Source: Rugamonas fusca (lineage in GTDB: Bacteria > Pseudomonadota > Gammaproteobacteria > Burkholderiales > Burkholderiaceae_D). Taken from it: a DNA stretch of 44,913 bases. The stretch is taken from contig NZ_JACEZS010000034.1 in the NCBI RefSeq assembly GCF_014042365.1, forward strand, positions 1 through 44,913, in the 5' to 3' direction. The notes under the pieces are model-generated. The model saw nothing but the letters and a program-made list of their open reading frames with translations. It made no database searches and was not told the origin of the DNA. This document shows positions 1 through 8,504 of the stretch, one piece after another; within the stretch, counting starts at the first letter, position 1; every line of letters begins with the position of its first letter. A program made the translations under genes and the position numbers.

Positions 1-2040
1 AGCCGTCTTCAGGCCGCCGATGGTGGCCGTGGCGATGGCGGCCACGGCGGCCGTGGCCAGCGACGAGAACTGCGCCGTGCTCAAGGCGCCGATCTGGTTC
101 GACGACAGCGACACCACCTGGTCGGTGCTCAGGCCGTTGGCGATCTGGTTGGTGGTCAGCGCGGCAATCTGGGCCGTGGACAGCGAGGCCGTCTCATTGG
201 TCGTCAGCGCGGCGATCTGGGCCGTGCCCATGGCGGCGATGGCGGCCGTCTTGATCTGGGCCAGGTCGGCCGTTTCCAGCGCCGCGACGGCATTGGTGCT
301 CATGCCCACCACCTGGGCGCTGGTCAGCGCGCCGGCCTGGGCCGTGGTCAGGGCCACGATCTGGTCGGTCGTCAGGGCACCCGTCTGGCTGGTGCTCATG
401 CCGGCGATGGCCGCCGTCTTCAGGGCGGCGAAGTCCGCCGTTTCCAGCGCGGCCACCTGGGCCGTGGACATGCCAGCCACTTGCGCCGAGGACAGCGCGG
501 CGGCCTGGGTCGAGCTCAGGGCCACCACCTGGTCGGTGGTCAGGCCGGCGTTGATGGTGGCCGTGGTCAGCGCGCCCACCTGGGCCGTCGACAGGGCGCC
601 GATCTGGTCGGTCGTCATGGCGGCCAGCTGGGCCGTCTTCAGGGCCGCGATGTCGGCCGTCTTCAGGCCGCCGATGGTGGCCGTGGCGATGGCGGCCACG
701 GCGGCCGTGGCCAGCGACGAGAACTGCGCCGTGGACAGGGCACCGATCTGGTTCGACGACAGCGACACCACCTGGTCGGTGGTCAGGCCGCTGGCGATCT
801 GGTTGGTCGTCAGCGCGGCGACCTGGGCCGTGGACAGCGAGGCCGTCTCATTGGTCGTCAGGGCGGCGATCTGGGCCGTGCCCAGGGCGGCGATGGCGGC
901 CGTCTTGATCTGCACCAGGTCGGCCGTTTCCAGCGCGGCGATGCCGTCCGTGCTCATGCCCACCACCTGGGCGCTGGTCAGCGCGCCGGCCTGGGCCGTC
1001 GTCAGGGCCACGATCTGGTCGGTCGTCAGGGCCTTGGTCTGGTTGGTGCTCATGGCGGCGATGGCGGCCGTCTTCAGCGCGGCGAAGTCCGCCGTTTCCA
1101 GTGCGGCCACCTGGGCCGTGGACAGGCCAGCCACCTGAGCCGTGGACATGGCCGCCACCTGGTTCGAGCTCAGCGCCACCACCTGGTCGGTGGTCAGGCC
1201 GGCGTTGATGGTGGCGGTGGTCAGCGCACCCACCTGCGCCGTCGACAGCGCGCCAATCTGGTCGGTCGTCATGGCGGCCAGCTGGGCCGTCTTGAGGGCG
1301 GCGATGACGGCCGTTTTCAGGGAGCCGATGTCGGCCGTGGTGATGGCGGCGACGGCGGCCGTGCTCAAGGCCGAAGCCTGGGCCGTCGACAGGGCGCCGA
1401 CCTGGTTCTGGGTCAGGGCCGCCACCTGGTCGGTGGTCAGGCCGTTGGCCAGGTTGTTGGTCGACAGCGCGGTCACCTGGCCGGTGGTCAGGCTGGCCAC
1501 CTGGCCGGTGGTCAGGGCCGCCATCTGGGCCGTGGCCAGGGCGTTGATGACGGCCGTCTTCATGGCCACCAGGTCGGTCGTTTCCAGCGCGGCGATCACA
1601 TTGGTGCTCAAGCCTGCGACTTGGGAAGTGGCCAGGGCGGCGGCCTGGCCGGTCGACAACGCGACGGCCTGGTCGGTGGTCAGGGCGCTGACCTGGGCCG
1701 TGGTCAGGCCGGCGATGGCGGCCGTCTTCAGGGCGGCGAAATCAGCCGTCGACAGCGCGGCGATGCCGGCCGTGGACAGGGCCGCCACCTGGGTCGAGCC
1801 GAGCACGGACACTTGATTCGAATTGAGCGCCACCACCTGGTCGGTGCTCAGGCCATAGGCCATCTGCACCGTCGTCAGGGCGGGGGTCTGGAGCGTCGTC
1901 AACGCGCCGATCTGGTCGGTGGTCAACGCCCGGATCTGAGCTGTATTGAGACCGGCAACGTCAGATGTCGCCAAAGCTGCAATCGTTGCAGTCGACAGCG
2001 CCGCAATCTGGTCAGTTGTCATGCTGGTGATAAGGCTCAT
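1..2040 (-). CDS. Giant octapeptide-repeat protein, N-terminal part (runs off left edge)
   Basis: The reading frame is open from ATG at 2038-2040 to the window edge (680 codons, no stop). An AAGGAG ribosome site lies 7 bases before the ATG. The N-terminus reads MSLITSMTTDQIAALSTA and has no signal peptide. Almost every residue belongs to an octapeptide of the form A-L-x-T/S-x-Q/D-V/I/L-A/G. Octads are grouped into a 218-residue super-repeat (654 bp) present three times: 1319-1972, 665-1318 and 11-664. The last two are nearly identical in DNA. The start matches that of the paralogue at 18209-23995 (MSAISSLTPAQVAALSTS), which ends in a calcium-binding region typical of exported proteins. By analogy this is probably a secreted surface or matrix protein, but its C-terminus is outside the window. 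I know no characterised function for the octad. Confidence 0.88.
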   Translation of the reverse strand, partial: MSLITSMTTDQIAALSTATIAALATSDVAGLNTAQIRALTTDQIGALTTLQTPALTTVQMAYGLSTDQVVALNSNQVSVLGSTQVAALSTAGIAALSTADFAALKTAAIAGLTTAQVSALTTDQAVALSTGQAAALATSQVAGLSTNVIAALETTDLVAMKTAVINALATAQMAALTTGQVASLTTGQVTALSTNNLANGLTTDQVAALTQNQVGALSTAQASALSTAAVAAITTADIGSLKTAVIAALKTAQLAAMTTDQIGALSTAQVGALTTATINAGLTTDQVVALSSNQVAAMSTAQVAGLSTAQVAALETADFAALKTAAIAAMSTNQTKALTTDQIVALTTAQAGALTSAQVVGMSTDGIAALETADLVQIKTAAIAALGTAQIAALTTNETASLSTAQVAALTTNQIASGLTTDQVVSLSSNQIGALSTAQFSSLATAAVAAIATATIGGLKTADIAALKTAQLAAMTTDQIGALSTAQVGALTTATINAGLTTDQVVALSSTQAAALSSAQVAGMSTAQVAALETADFAALKTAAIAGMSTSQTGALTTDQIVALTTAQAGALTSAQVVGMSTNAVAALETADLAQIKTAAIAAMGTAQIAALTTNETASLSTAQIAALTTNQIANGLSTDQVVSLSSNQIGALSTAQFSSLATAAVAAIATATIGGLKTA
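11..1972 (-). repeat. Three tandem 654-bp super-repeats inside the left repeat gene
   Basis: Landmarks recur at exactly 654 bp. The string aggccgccga starts at 11 and 665, and its variant agggagccga at 1319. The string acaccacctg occurs at 111 and 765. Units 11-664 and 665-1318 differ at only scattered positions; unit 1319-1972 is clearly more diverged. Because 654 is 218 codons, copy-number change stays in frame. Confidence 0.9.
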
Positions 2041-2091
2041 TTCCATTCTCCTTGGGGGGGCGCTACTTATTAATTCTGTCTGGACACGAGA

Positions 2092-2124
2092 GGGAGCCGA
2101 CCGGGTCTTTTCCCGCTGGCTCCC
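2092..2124 (-). promoter_or_regulatory. Stem-loop in the leader of the left repeat gene
   Basis: GGGAGCC (2092-2098) pairs with GGCTCCC (2118-2124), and inside it CGGG pairs with CCCG around a TCTTTT loop. The hairpin lies about 50 bases before the start codon, so it would be in the 5' leader. It could be an mRNA-stabilising stem or an attenuator-like element. It has no clean T-run on the minus strand, so I do not call it a terminator. Confidence 0.4.
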
Positions 2125-2777
2125 CTCACGATCGTTGGCACACTGCCGTATAACTTGTATTTTTTCTACTATCCCTGAAGCTTCAGCCACAAAAGGGCCC
2201 AGCATTCCATTCTTAACGTCAACAAAATCGCTAACTTTAGTAAACAAAAGCAACCCGCCGGGGCGGTATTCCTGTCTCAATCTTGCACTCGAGGCAAGTT
2301 TATCCCACTGCTAAAAACTGCTCACCGGCAATATCGGGCCGGTCCGTTTCGGTACAAAGCGACCCTTTCGAGTCTTCCATTAAGTAAACTTGTTCTTCAT
2401 GGGCAATAATTTTGCGACGACGGCCCCGCCGCCTGGCGCCATGGATTTTGCGCGCGCGGAGGGCAAGTATAACCCAATAAATTGCCGTGAAGAACGTTTT
2501 TGGGCTGATGTATCCCCGCCGCAACCTGTCGCGTAGGCAATAATAAGCCGCCAACTATCATGTTTTTATGGCAGGATCAGCCCATTGTAGAAGCGCCCGC
2601 GGCGGCGGCATCGGGCAAACAGGGTCGGGATCGCCCCTTAATTCATTGAAGAAACTTTCCCGGGCGTCGACTTTGCCTGAACCACATGACCGGCGTATGA
2701 CGGTCAGCCCGCCACCTTGCCCCAGGCCCCCATGGCCTGTCGGCGGGATGGCGCGCCCGCCCCGGTGGGCCATGCGT

Positions 2778-2795
2778 TGTAGGAGCACTCCTACA
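2778..2795. promoter_or_regulatory. Perfect 18-bp palindrome, possible operator
   Basis: TGTAGGAG-CA-CTCCTACA is a perfect inverted repeat with 8-base arms. Its size and symmetry resemble sites of LuxR/NarL-type response regulators, but I cannot name the factor. It lies 83 bp past the end of no known promoter and about 740 bp upstream of the left repeat gene. Confidence 0.35.
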
Positions 2796-2871
2796 CCGAC
2801 CGCCATTGTCGCCAAATTGCCTGGCGACAAAGTCACCAATCTCCACAACGCGCAAAAATAAAGATTTCAAG

Positions 2872-2914
2872 CAACAACGGCGGCCCCCCTTGCGCGGGGC
2901 CGCCGTTGCTTAAC
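2872..2914 (-). terminator. Strong hairpin after the DUF885 gene
   Basis: Long GC-rich arms (caacggcggcccc / ggggccgccgttg) form a near-perfect stem about 20 bp beyond the DUF885 stop codon. On the minus strand it is followed by a T-rich but interrupted stretch. It probably ends DUF885 transcription. Confidence 0.6.
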
Positions 2915-2931
2915 GATCAATATTACCGGCT

Positions 2932-4713
2932 TCAGGCGGATTTTTGCGCCGCCACCCATTGTTTGATGCGCCGTTCCAGCACATCCATCGGCAAGGCGCC
3001 GGCGCCCAGCACCTCATCGTGGAAAGCGCGGATGTCGAATTTGCTGCCCAGCTGCTGGCGCGCATAGTCGCGCAGCTCCAGGATCTTCAGCTGGCCGATC
3101 TTGTAGCCCAGCGCCTGGCCCGGCCACACGATGTAGCGGTCGGTCTCGCTTTGCACGTCCACTTCCTCGATCCCGGAGTGGGCGTGGAAGAAGTCCACCA
3201 CCTGCTGGCGGTTCCACTGTTTATAGTGCAGGCCGGTATCGACGACCAGCCGGATGGCGCGCAGCATCTCGTCCTGCAGGTGGCCATAGTAGCTGTACGG
3301 GTCGCTGTAGAAGCCCAGCTCCTCGCCCAGGCGCTCGGCGTACAAGGCCCAGCCTTCCGTGTAGGCCGTGTAATTGGGCTGCTGGCGGAACGCTGGCAGG
3401 CCCTGCAATTCCTGGGCGATGGCGATCTGCATGTGGTGGCCCGGCACGCCTTCGTGCAGGGCCGTCGTCTCCACGTCGATCAGCGAACGCTTGGCGAATT
3501 CGCCCGTGTTGACCATCACCCGGCCCGGACGGCTGCCGTCCGGCGTGCCCTGGTTGTAGGACGCCCCGGCCGCGCCTTCCTCGCGGAATGGCTCGACCGG
3601 CATGATCTTGACCTTGGCCTTGGGCAGCACCCCAAACTGCTGGGGCAGCTTGGCGTACATCTGGTCCGTGTACTTGGTGTACAGGTCCAGCAGTTCCTGG
3701 CGCGACTTGGGATGCAGGGCCGCGTTCGCATGGATGGCCGCGTTGAAGCTCTTCAGGTCAGCGTAGCCCATCTTTTTCGCCACGGCCAGCATCTGGCCCT
3801 CGATGCGGGCCACCTCGGCCAGGCCCAGCTGGTGGATCTGTTCCGGGGTCTGGTCAGTGGTGGTGGCCGAGCGCACCCGGTAGCTGTAGCGGGCCGCGCC
3901 GTCCGGCAGCGACCACAGGCCAGGCTCGGTGCGGCCCTGCGGCAGGTAGACATTCTTCACGAACGCGGCGAACTGTTGATAAGCGGGCAGCACGTCATGT
4001 TCGATGGCGGCCAGGATCTGCCGGTTCAGGCGCGCCTTGTCGGCCGCGCTGAAGCTGGCCGGGAAACGGTTCAGCGGTTCCGCGAACGGCGAGGCGGCCG
4101 GCGCCATGGCGGCCAGGTCCTCGCACTGGCGCGCGATCTTGGGGATCAGGAACTGGGGCGGCATCAGGTGGTCATGCATGCCGTTTTGCATCTGGATGGT
4201 GGTATCGGCGAACGCGCGCGGCAAAGCGTGCAGGCGGGCCAGGTAATCATCATAGTCCTTGACCGTGTCGAAGGCCAGCGCCGACACCAGCTGGGGCGCA
4301 TCGATATGGATGCCGGAATTTTGCAGCACCGGCATTTCCCATTCCTTGAAGCGGGCCCCATCGAGGTTCAGGCGCAGCGAGCGCACCATCAGCGCCTGGT
4401 TCAGCTGTTCCTGCTCGGGGAAGCCGGTGGTGTCGATGGCTTCGAAACGGCGCAGGAAGTCGGCGCTGGCGCGGATGTCGGCGTCGATGGCGGCCTGGGA
4501 AAAGTCGGTCAGGCGGTCATTGAAGCGCTTGTCACCCAGCATGGACGCCCACTCGGGATTGGTGCGCATGGTGTAGTCCCACTGCTCGTTGATCAGGCTG
4601 GCCAGCGCCTGGCGGCGCGCGGCCAGGTCGGGCGCGGGGGCGCCGGCATGGGCCGCGCCCATCACGAGGAAGAACAGCAGCGCGCTGGCGCCGCTACGGG
4701 AAGTCAGAGTCAT
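2932..4713 (-). CDS. DUF885 family exported protein, probable metallopeptidase
   Basis: 593 residues from ATG at 4711-4713. The open frame extends upstream to 4866, but this ATG is followed by a clear signal peptide (MTLTSRSGASALLFFLVMGA, then an AHA-G-A cleavage region), so I prefer it. The mature protein matches the DUF885 family. It carries the family's HEGVPGHH signature at about residues 420-427, an HExxxGHH zinc-site-like motif that suggests peptidase activity in the periplasm. The C-terminal third contains YTEGWALYAERLGEE and RYIVWPGQALGYKIG, both typical of DUF885. It is divergent from ilvE, with which it shares a 190-bp upstream region. No substrate can be predicted. Confidence 0.88.
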   Translation of the reverse strand: MTLTSRSGASALLFFLVMGAAHAGAPAPDLAARRQALASLINEQWDYTMRTNPEWASMLGDKRFNDRLTDFSQAAIDADIRASADFLRRFEAIDTTGFPEQEQLNQALMVRSLRLNLDGARFKEWEMPVLQNSGIHIDAPQLVSALAFDTVKDYDDYLARLHALPRAFADTTIQMQNGMHDHLMPPQFLIPKIARQCEDLAAMAPAASPFAEPLNRFPASFSAADKARLNRQILAAIEHDVLPAYQQFAAFVKNVYLPQGRTEPGLWSLPDGAARYSYRVRSATTTDQTPEQIHQLGLAEVARIEGQMLAVAKKMGYADLKSFNAAIHANAALHPKSRQELLDLYTKYTDQMYAKLPQQFGVLPKAKVKIMPVEPFREEGAAGASYNQGTPDGSRPGRVMVNTGEFAKRSLIDVETTALHEGVPGHHMQIAIAQELQGLPAFRQQPNYTAYTEGWALYAERLGEELGFYSDPYSYYGHLQDEMLRAIRLVVDTGLHYKQWNRQQVVDFFHAHSGIEEVDVQSETDRYIVWPGQALGYKIGQLKILELRDYARQQLGSKFDIRAFHDEVLGAGALPMDVLERRIKQWVAAQKSA

Positions 4714-4900
4714 GGTGGCCTGTCCGTCGAAAAGTGGTGGAGGCTGCAATGTAGACGGACTGGCCACGGCCGGCACGGGGAATGTGACGGACTGTTGAAA
4801 TTCGGGCATGAATTGCAAACCGGCGGGACAGGACGGGTCCGGCCCGGCGGCAATTCTTGGTATCATGGGGGACGCCCACGCCCAGCGTGGTCACCGAACT

Positions 4901-6034
4901 ATGCCATTCCCCCATCCAGACTCTCTTAACGACACCGACACCGTGAATACGCCCAACCTGACCATCACGCCCTCCACCCACCGCCTGAGCGACGCCGAAC
5001 GCACCAAGCTGATCAGCAACCCCGGCTTTGGCCGCATCTTCACCGACCACATGGTGGTGATCCCCTATCGTGACGGCGCCTGGCAGAAAGGCGAACTGAA
5101 AGCCTACGGTCCCCTGAATCTGGACCCATCGTGCTCGGCGCTGCACTACGGCCAGGCCATCTTCGAAGGCTTCAAGGCCTTCTCCCAGCCCGACGGCAGC
5201 GTCAAGACCTTCCGTCCGGAAGCGAACGCGGAGCGCTTCAACCGCAGCGCGGCCCGGCTGGCCATGCCGGCCCTGCCGCCGGCCCTGTTCATGGAAGCGG
5301 CCGACGCCCTGATCAGCATCGACGCGGCCTGGGTGCCCAAAGCCGTGGGCGAGAGCCTGTACCTGCGTCCGCTGATGTTCGCCACCGACCCCTTCCTGGG
5401 CGTGCGTCCCGGCAGCGAATACCTGTTCGTGCTGTTCGCCTCGCCGGCCGGCGCCTACTTCCCGCAAGGCGTCAAGCCGGTCACCGTGTGGATCAGCGAG
5501 GACTACGTGCGCGCCGCGCCCGGCGGCACCGGCGAAGCCAAGTGCGCCGGCAACTACGCGGCCAGCCTGGCGGCCCAGGCCCAGGCCCAGGCCAAGGGCT
5601 GCGACCAGGTGGTGTGGCTGGACGCCGTGCACCGCGAATACATCGAAGAGATGGGCGGCATGAATCTGTTCTTCGTCTACCAGGAAAACGGCAAGACCGT
5701 GCTGGTGACGCCGGAACTGACGGGCACCCTGCTGCCCGGCATCACCCGCCGCAGCCTGCTGGAACTGGCCGCCGACCTGGGCTTTGAAGCCCAGGAGCGC
5801 AAGCTGACCGTGCAGCAATGGCGCGACGACGTGGCCGCCGGCCGCATGACCGAAGCGTTCGCCTGCGGCACGGCCGCCGTGATCACGCCGGTGGGCACGG
5901 TCAAGGCCAACGGGTTCGAGATGACCATCAACAACGGCCAGAACGGTCCCGTCACCCTGGCCCTGCGCGAGGCGCTGCTGGGCATCCAGCACGGCACGGC
6001 GGAAGACACCCACCACTGGATGCACGCCATCTAA
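4901..6034 (+). CDS. ilvE: Branched-chain amino acid aminotransferase
   Basis: PLP enzyme of fold type IV that transfers the amino group between glutamate and the 2-keto acids of Leu, Ile and Val in the cytoplasm. It matches the longer, mitochondrial-like bacterial BCAT branch: LHYGQAIFEGFKAF, the PLP lysine in GGTGEAKCAGNYAASL (codon 5540-5542), EEMGGMNLFFVY, and GTAAVITPVG near the end. From ATG 4901 it has 377 residues. A GTG at 4943 would give 363, closer to the usual length. Neither start has a good ribosome site, so the start is uncertain. It stands alone, with a terminator right after it. Confidence 0.93.
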   Translation: MPFPHPDSLNDTDTVNTPNLTITPSTHRLSDAERTKLISNPGFGRIFTDHMVVIPYRDGAWQKGELKAYGPLNLDPSCSALHYGQAIFEGFKAFSQPDGSVKTFRPEANAERFNRSAARLAMPALPPALFMEAADALISIDAAWVPKAVGESLYLRPLMFATDPFLGVRPGSEYLFVLFASPAGAYFPQGVKPVTVWISEDYVRAAPGGTGEAKCAGNYAASLAAQAQAQAKGCDQVVWLDAVHREYIEEMGGMNLFFVYQENGKTVLVTPELTGTLLPGITRRSLLELAADLGFEAQERKLTVQQWRDDVAAGRMTEAFACGTAAVITPVGTVKANGFEMTINNGQNGPVTLALREALLGIQHGTAEDTHHWMHAI

Positions 6035-6070
6035 GAAGGACCGCCGCCCCGGCCCGGGGCCGGCGACGAC

Positions 6071-6101
6071 AACGGCTGGCCGCGTGCCAGCCGTTTTTTT
6101 T
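6071..6101 (+). terminator. Rho-independent terminator of ilvE
   Basis: ACGGCTGGC pairs with GCCAGCCGT across a short loop, followed by eight T residues (6094-6101). It lies 37 bp after the ilvE stop. Confidence 0.9.
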
Positions 6102-6151
6102 GCGGAGCGGCATAGTATGATGGGACATCACCATCCGCTGCCGCCCGCTCC

Positions 6152-6715
6152 ATGAACGACGCCCAATTCGACCGCCTGCACGACAAGATCGACGCCTACA
6201 CCATGGAAGTGGACCGCTTCCACGACGACGTGGCGGACCTGGCCAAACAGGTCGCCAACTGCGACCGGCTGGTCAAGCTGGCCAACGCCAGCCTGGGCCA
6301 GATCGACGAGAAGATCGCCGAGGCCGTGCGGGTGGGCGCCCAGGCGCGCCAGACGGCCGACGCGGCCGGCGAGCAGGCCAGCGCGGCGGCCACGGTGGCC
6401 GTCAACGCCGCCGTCGGCGAACTGGTGGGCGCCATGCGCGCGGCGACGGCGGCCGCCCACGACGCGGGCGCATCGCTGAACATCCAGCGTTTCAAGACAG
6501 GCGCCTGGATCGCCGTGTACGCCGCCATCACCATGCTGTGCTGCGTGGCCACCGCCTACATTACCAGCCGCGCCTTGCGCGGCAACGCGCTCACGCCGGA
6601 ACAGGTGCACTACATCGCATTGGGCAAGGCGCACGAAACCATGCTGGGCAACGCCACCGACAAGGAATTGAAACTGATGACGGCGATCCGCAATCGGCCG
6701 CCCAAGACCAAGTAA
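6152..6715 (+). CDS. Coiled-coil protein with one membrane segment, function unknown
   Basis: 187 residues from ATG at 6152. Residues 1-50 are charged and heptad-like (DRLHDKIDAYTMEVDRFHDD), suggesting a coiled coil. Residues about 70-105 are very rich in Ala. A hydrophobic segment around 113-135 (GAWIAVYAAITMLCCVATAY) looks like a single membrane span. The tail is short and ends in basic residues (RNRPPKTK). I recognise no family. The layout (coiled coil, Ala-rich helix, anchor) suggests a membrane-tethered helical protein. It converges on the next gene with a 9-bp gap. Confidence 0.75.
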   Translation: MNDAQFDRLHDKIDAYTMEVDRFHDDVADLAKQVANCDRLVKLANASLGQIDEKIAEAVRVGAQARQTADAAGEQASAAATVAVNAAVGELVGAMRAATAAAHDAGASLNIQRFKTGAWIAVYAAITMLCCVATAYITSRALRGNALTPEQVHYIALGKAHETMLGNATDKELKLMTAIRNRPPKTK

Positions 6716-6724
6716 GGGCCGCCG

Positions 6725-7516
6725 TCAGCGTTGCGGGCCTTTGCGCCCGCGCGCCGGCGCGCGTTCGACGGCGGGCACGGCTTGCTCGCGCGCGGGCTCG
6801 GGCGACCGCTGCGGCGTGTAGTGGATGGTCAGCGCCAGCAGATGCGCGAAACTGTTGAAGGTGATGGTCTGGAACTGCGCCCGCTTTTCCCGCGCCGGCA
6901 CATACACGGTGATCAGCCCCTGGAAGTCCGCCAGCCCGGCCGCGCCATCGGTGCCCACCAGCTCATACAGTTCCATCAGGTAGCGCTTGAAGCGCTCGAT
7001 ATTGGCGCCGGCGATGGTGTTCTCCAGCCAGCGCTCGATGAAGGCATCGTCGCTCCAGCGCACCGTGCGCGGCTTGGGGATCGCCAACCCCAGCGCCATG
7101 CCCACGCGGTCGGCATAAGGGGCCAGCACCAGTTCCTGCTGGGTTTGCGCGCCCAGGCCCGGCAGGTCGAGCTGCGCCGATTCGCCCCAGGCCGCGTGGT
7201 GGATGGCGCGCGAGCGCGACAGGCGGGCGCTGTCGGCGATGCAGGCGTCCAGCAAGCGCACCCGCTGCGGCTTGACGCCCTCGGTCTTGAGCTGCTCCGC
7301 GTTGGCCTTGAACTCGATCAGCGCGAAGCGGCCGCCGGCGGCGAGCAGATAATCGGCCAACGCCTTGTCCTGGCCGCACAGCGCACTGCCGATCAGGTAC
7401 GGTTGCGCCTTGCCCGCCCCATGCAGCTCGCGGAAACGCCGGTCGGCCTTCTTGGAAAACTCGACGATCAGCGCATCTTCCATGTGGCGGAAGAATGGAG
7501 AGGCGGTCTTGTTCAT
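6725..7516 (-). CDS. Hypothetical protein, possible PD-(D/E)XK nuclease fold
   Basis: 263 residues from ATG 7514-7516. The N-terminal 75 residues (MEDALIVEFSKKADRRF ... FALIEFKAN) have the layout of a PD-(D/E)XK fold: a helix with an acidic residue, then a hydrophobic strand ending in E-F-K. The downstream aspartate of a classical motif is not obvious, so nuclease activity is only a suggestion. The C-terminus (about 230-263) is Pro/Ala/Arg-rich and probably disordered. It is encoded next to ssb, on the same strand, but ssb has its own terminator in between. Confidence 0.7.
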   Translation of the reverse strand: MNKTASPFFRHMEDALIVEFSKKADRRFRELHGAGKAQPYLIGSALCGQDKALADYLLAAGGRFALIEFKANAEQLKTEGVKPQRVRLLDACIADSARLSRSRAIHHAAWGESAQLDLPGLGAQTQQELVLAPYADRVGMALGLAIPKPRTVRWSDDAFIERWLENTIAGANIERFKRYLMELYELVGTDGAAGLADFQGLITVYVPAREKRAQFQTITFNSFAHLLALTIHYTPQRSPEPAREQAVPAVERAPARGRKGPQR

Positions 7517-7575
7517 GGCGAGGCAAGCGCGCGATCAGGGTGAACCGTCGTCCCGGCCAAGATCAACCCAAGGAC

Positions 7576-7616
7576 AAAAAAAACGCCGCACAAATCAGTG
7601 ACTTGCGCGGCGTTGC
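7576..7616 (-). terminator. Rho-independent terminator of ssb
   Basis: On the minus strand, GCAACGCCGC and GCGGCGTT form the stem, followed by an eight-T run (A-run at 7576-7583 on the plus strand). It lies about 25 bp past the ssb stop. Confidence 0.88.
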
Positions 7617-7639
7617 TTCCAAAATAAAGTGGCGATTCC

Positions 7640-8140
7640 TTAGAACGGAATATCGTCATCCATATCCGAGAAATTCGGCGCCGGTTTCGGTGCCGGACGC
7701 GGTGCGGGCGCGGGCGCGGCCATTTGCGGACGCGGGGCTGGCGCCTGGCGGGCTGGCGGGGCGTCGTAGCCGCCGTCATCCATCGCGTCGCCGCCGCCCA
7801 TGCCCTGGCGGCCGCCCAGCATCTGCATCTGCTCGGCGATGATGTCGGTCGCGTACTTCTCCACGCCATCCTTGTCGGTGTACTTGCGGGTCTGCAAACG
7901 GCCTTCCACGTAAACCGACGAACCTTTCTTCAGGTACTGGCCGACGATTTCAGCCAGGCGGCCGAAAAAGGAAATGCGGTGCCATTCCGTCAGCTCTTTC
8001 TGCTCGCCCGTGTTACGGTCCTTGGAACGGTACGAGGTGGCCACGGCGATGTTGGCGATCGCGTCACCGCTGGGCATGTAGCGAATTTCCGGATCACGGC
8101 CCAGATTGCCGACGATGATGACTTTGTTGACTGATGCCAT
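7640..8140 (-). CDS. ssb: Single-stranded DNA-binding protein
   Basis: 166 residues. The N-terminal OB fold (MASVNKVIIVGNLGRDPEIR, EWHRISFFGRLAEIVGQYL, KGSSVYVEGRLQTRKYTD) is canonical. A Gly/Pro/Ala/Gln-rich linker follows from about residue 113. The acidic tip DMDDDIPF recruits replication and repair partners. It coats single-stranded DNA as a tetramer. AGGAG sits 9 bases before the ATG. The gene is divergent from uvrA around a LexA box, an arrangement also seen in E. coli. Confidence 0.98.
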   Translation of the reverse strand: MASVNKVIIVGNLGRDPEIRYMPSGDAIANIAVATSYRSKDRNTGEQKELTEWHRISFFGRLAEIVGQYLKKGSSVYVEGRLQTRKYTDKDGVEKYATDIIAEQMQMLGGRQGMGGGDAMDDGGYDAPPARQAPAPRPQMAAPAPAPRPAPKPAPNFSDMDDDIPF

Positions 8141-8312
8141 GAATAAAACTCCTGAATAACGGCCGCTGCTGCGCGCGGTGGAATGTTTTGTGAAACCAAA
8201 CGGCGATTATATGCCATGCCGCCAGCCCAAGGCCAAGCAATTCGCACCCCGCCGGCCAGCCCCCGGGGCGACAACTTTTTTCGTATCGCCGCTGAAACAA
8301 GCGGCGCCAACA

Positions 8313-8328
8313 CTGTTATTATATACAG
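8313..8328. promoter_or_regulatory. LexA (SOS) box between ssb and uvrA
   Basis: CTGT-TATTATAT-ACAG fits CTGT-N8-ACAG with an all-AT core. It is about midway between the two start codons (172 and 176 bp away), so it could act on either or both promoters. Confidence 0.8.
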
Positions 8329-8504
8329 TATTTAATAGCCAACCTTTAGCGCTGTATCAATTCCGCCGCGATTGACACGCCCGGCCCGGCCAACGGCGCC
8401 CGCCGGCGCGCAAGCGGAAACCCGGCTATAGTACTAGGTTGACCCGTTCGTCCCGGTTCCGCGCGCGCGCCGGACCGTACCACTCACTGAAAGCAAGCCA
8501 CGAC

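Larger units (their letters stand above)
2041..2931. other. 890-bp gap without a convincing gene
   Basis: The gap lies between the start of the left repeat gene and the end of the DUF885 gene, both on the minus strand. The stretch 2040-2560 is AT-richer than its surroundings and probably carries the repeat-gene promoter, although I could not fix -35/-10 boxes. It holds a leader hairpin (2092-2124), a TGACCG/CGGTCA inverted repeat (2687-2706), an 18-bp palindrome (2778-2795) and a terminator hairpin (about 2872-2914). Open frames here (for example 2300-2554 minus, TTG start) show no recognisable domain and no ribosome site. Confidence 0.6.

Noticed and set aside
11..1972. CRISPR-like or minisatellite array
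   Set aside because: The periodicity is a multiple of three, is fully coding and has no unique spacers; it is a protein repeat.
481..2073. 530-codon plus-strand frame opposite the left repeat gene
   Set aside because: Same antisense artefact of repeats. The minus frame has AAGGAG and a start matching its paralogue.
2300..2554. 84-codon minus-strand ORF in the long gap
   Set aside because: It begins at TTG with no ribosome site, has no recognisable domain, and lies in an AT-richer region where an open frame of this length is not compelling.
6725..7516. Calling this a nuclease outright
   Set aside because: Only the E-F-K strand motif is suggestive; the partner acidic residues are not clearly placed.
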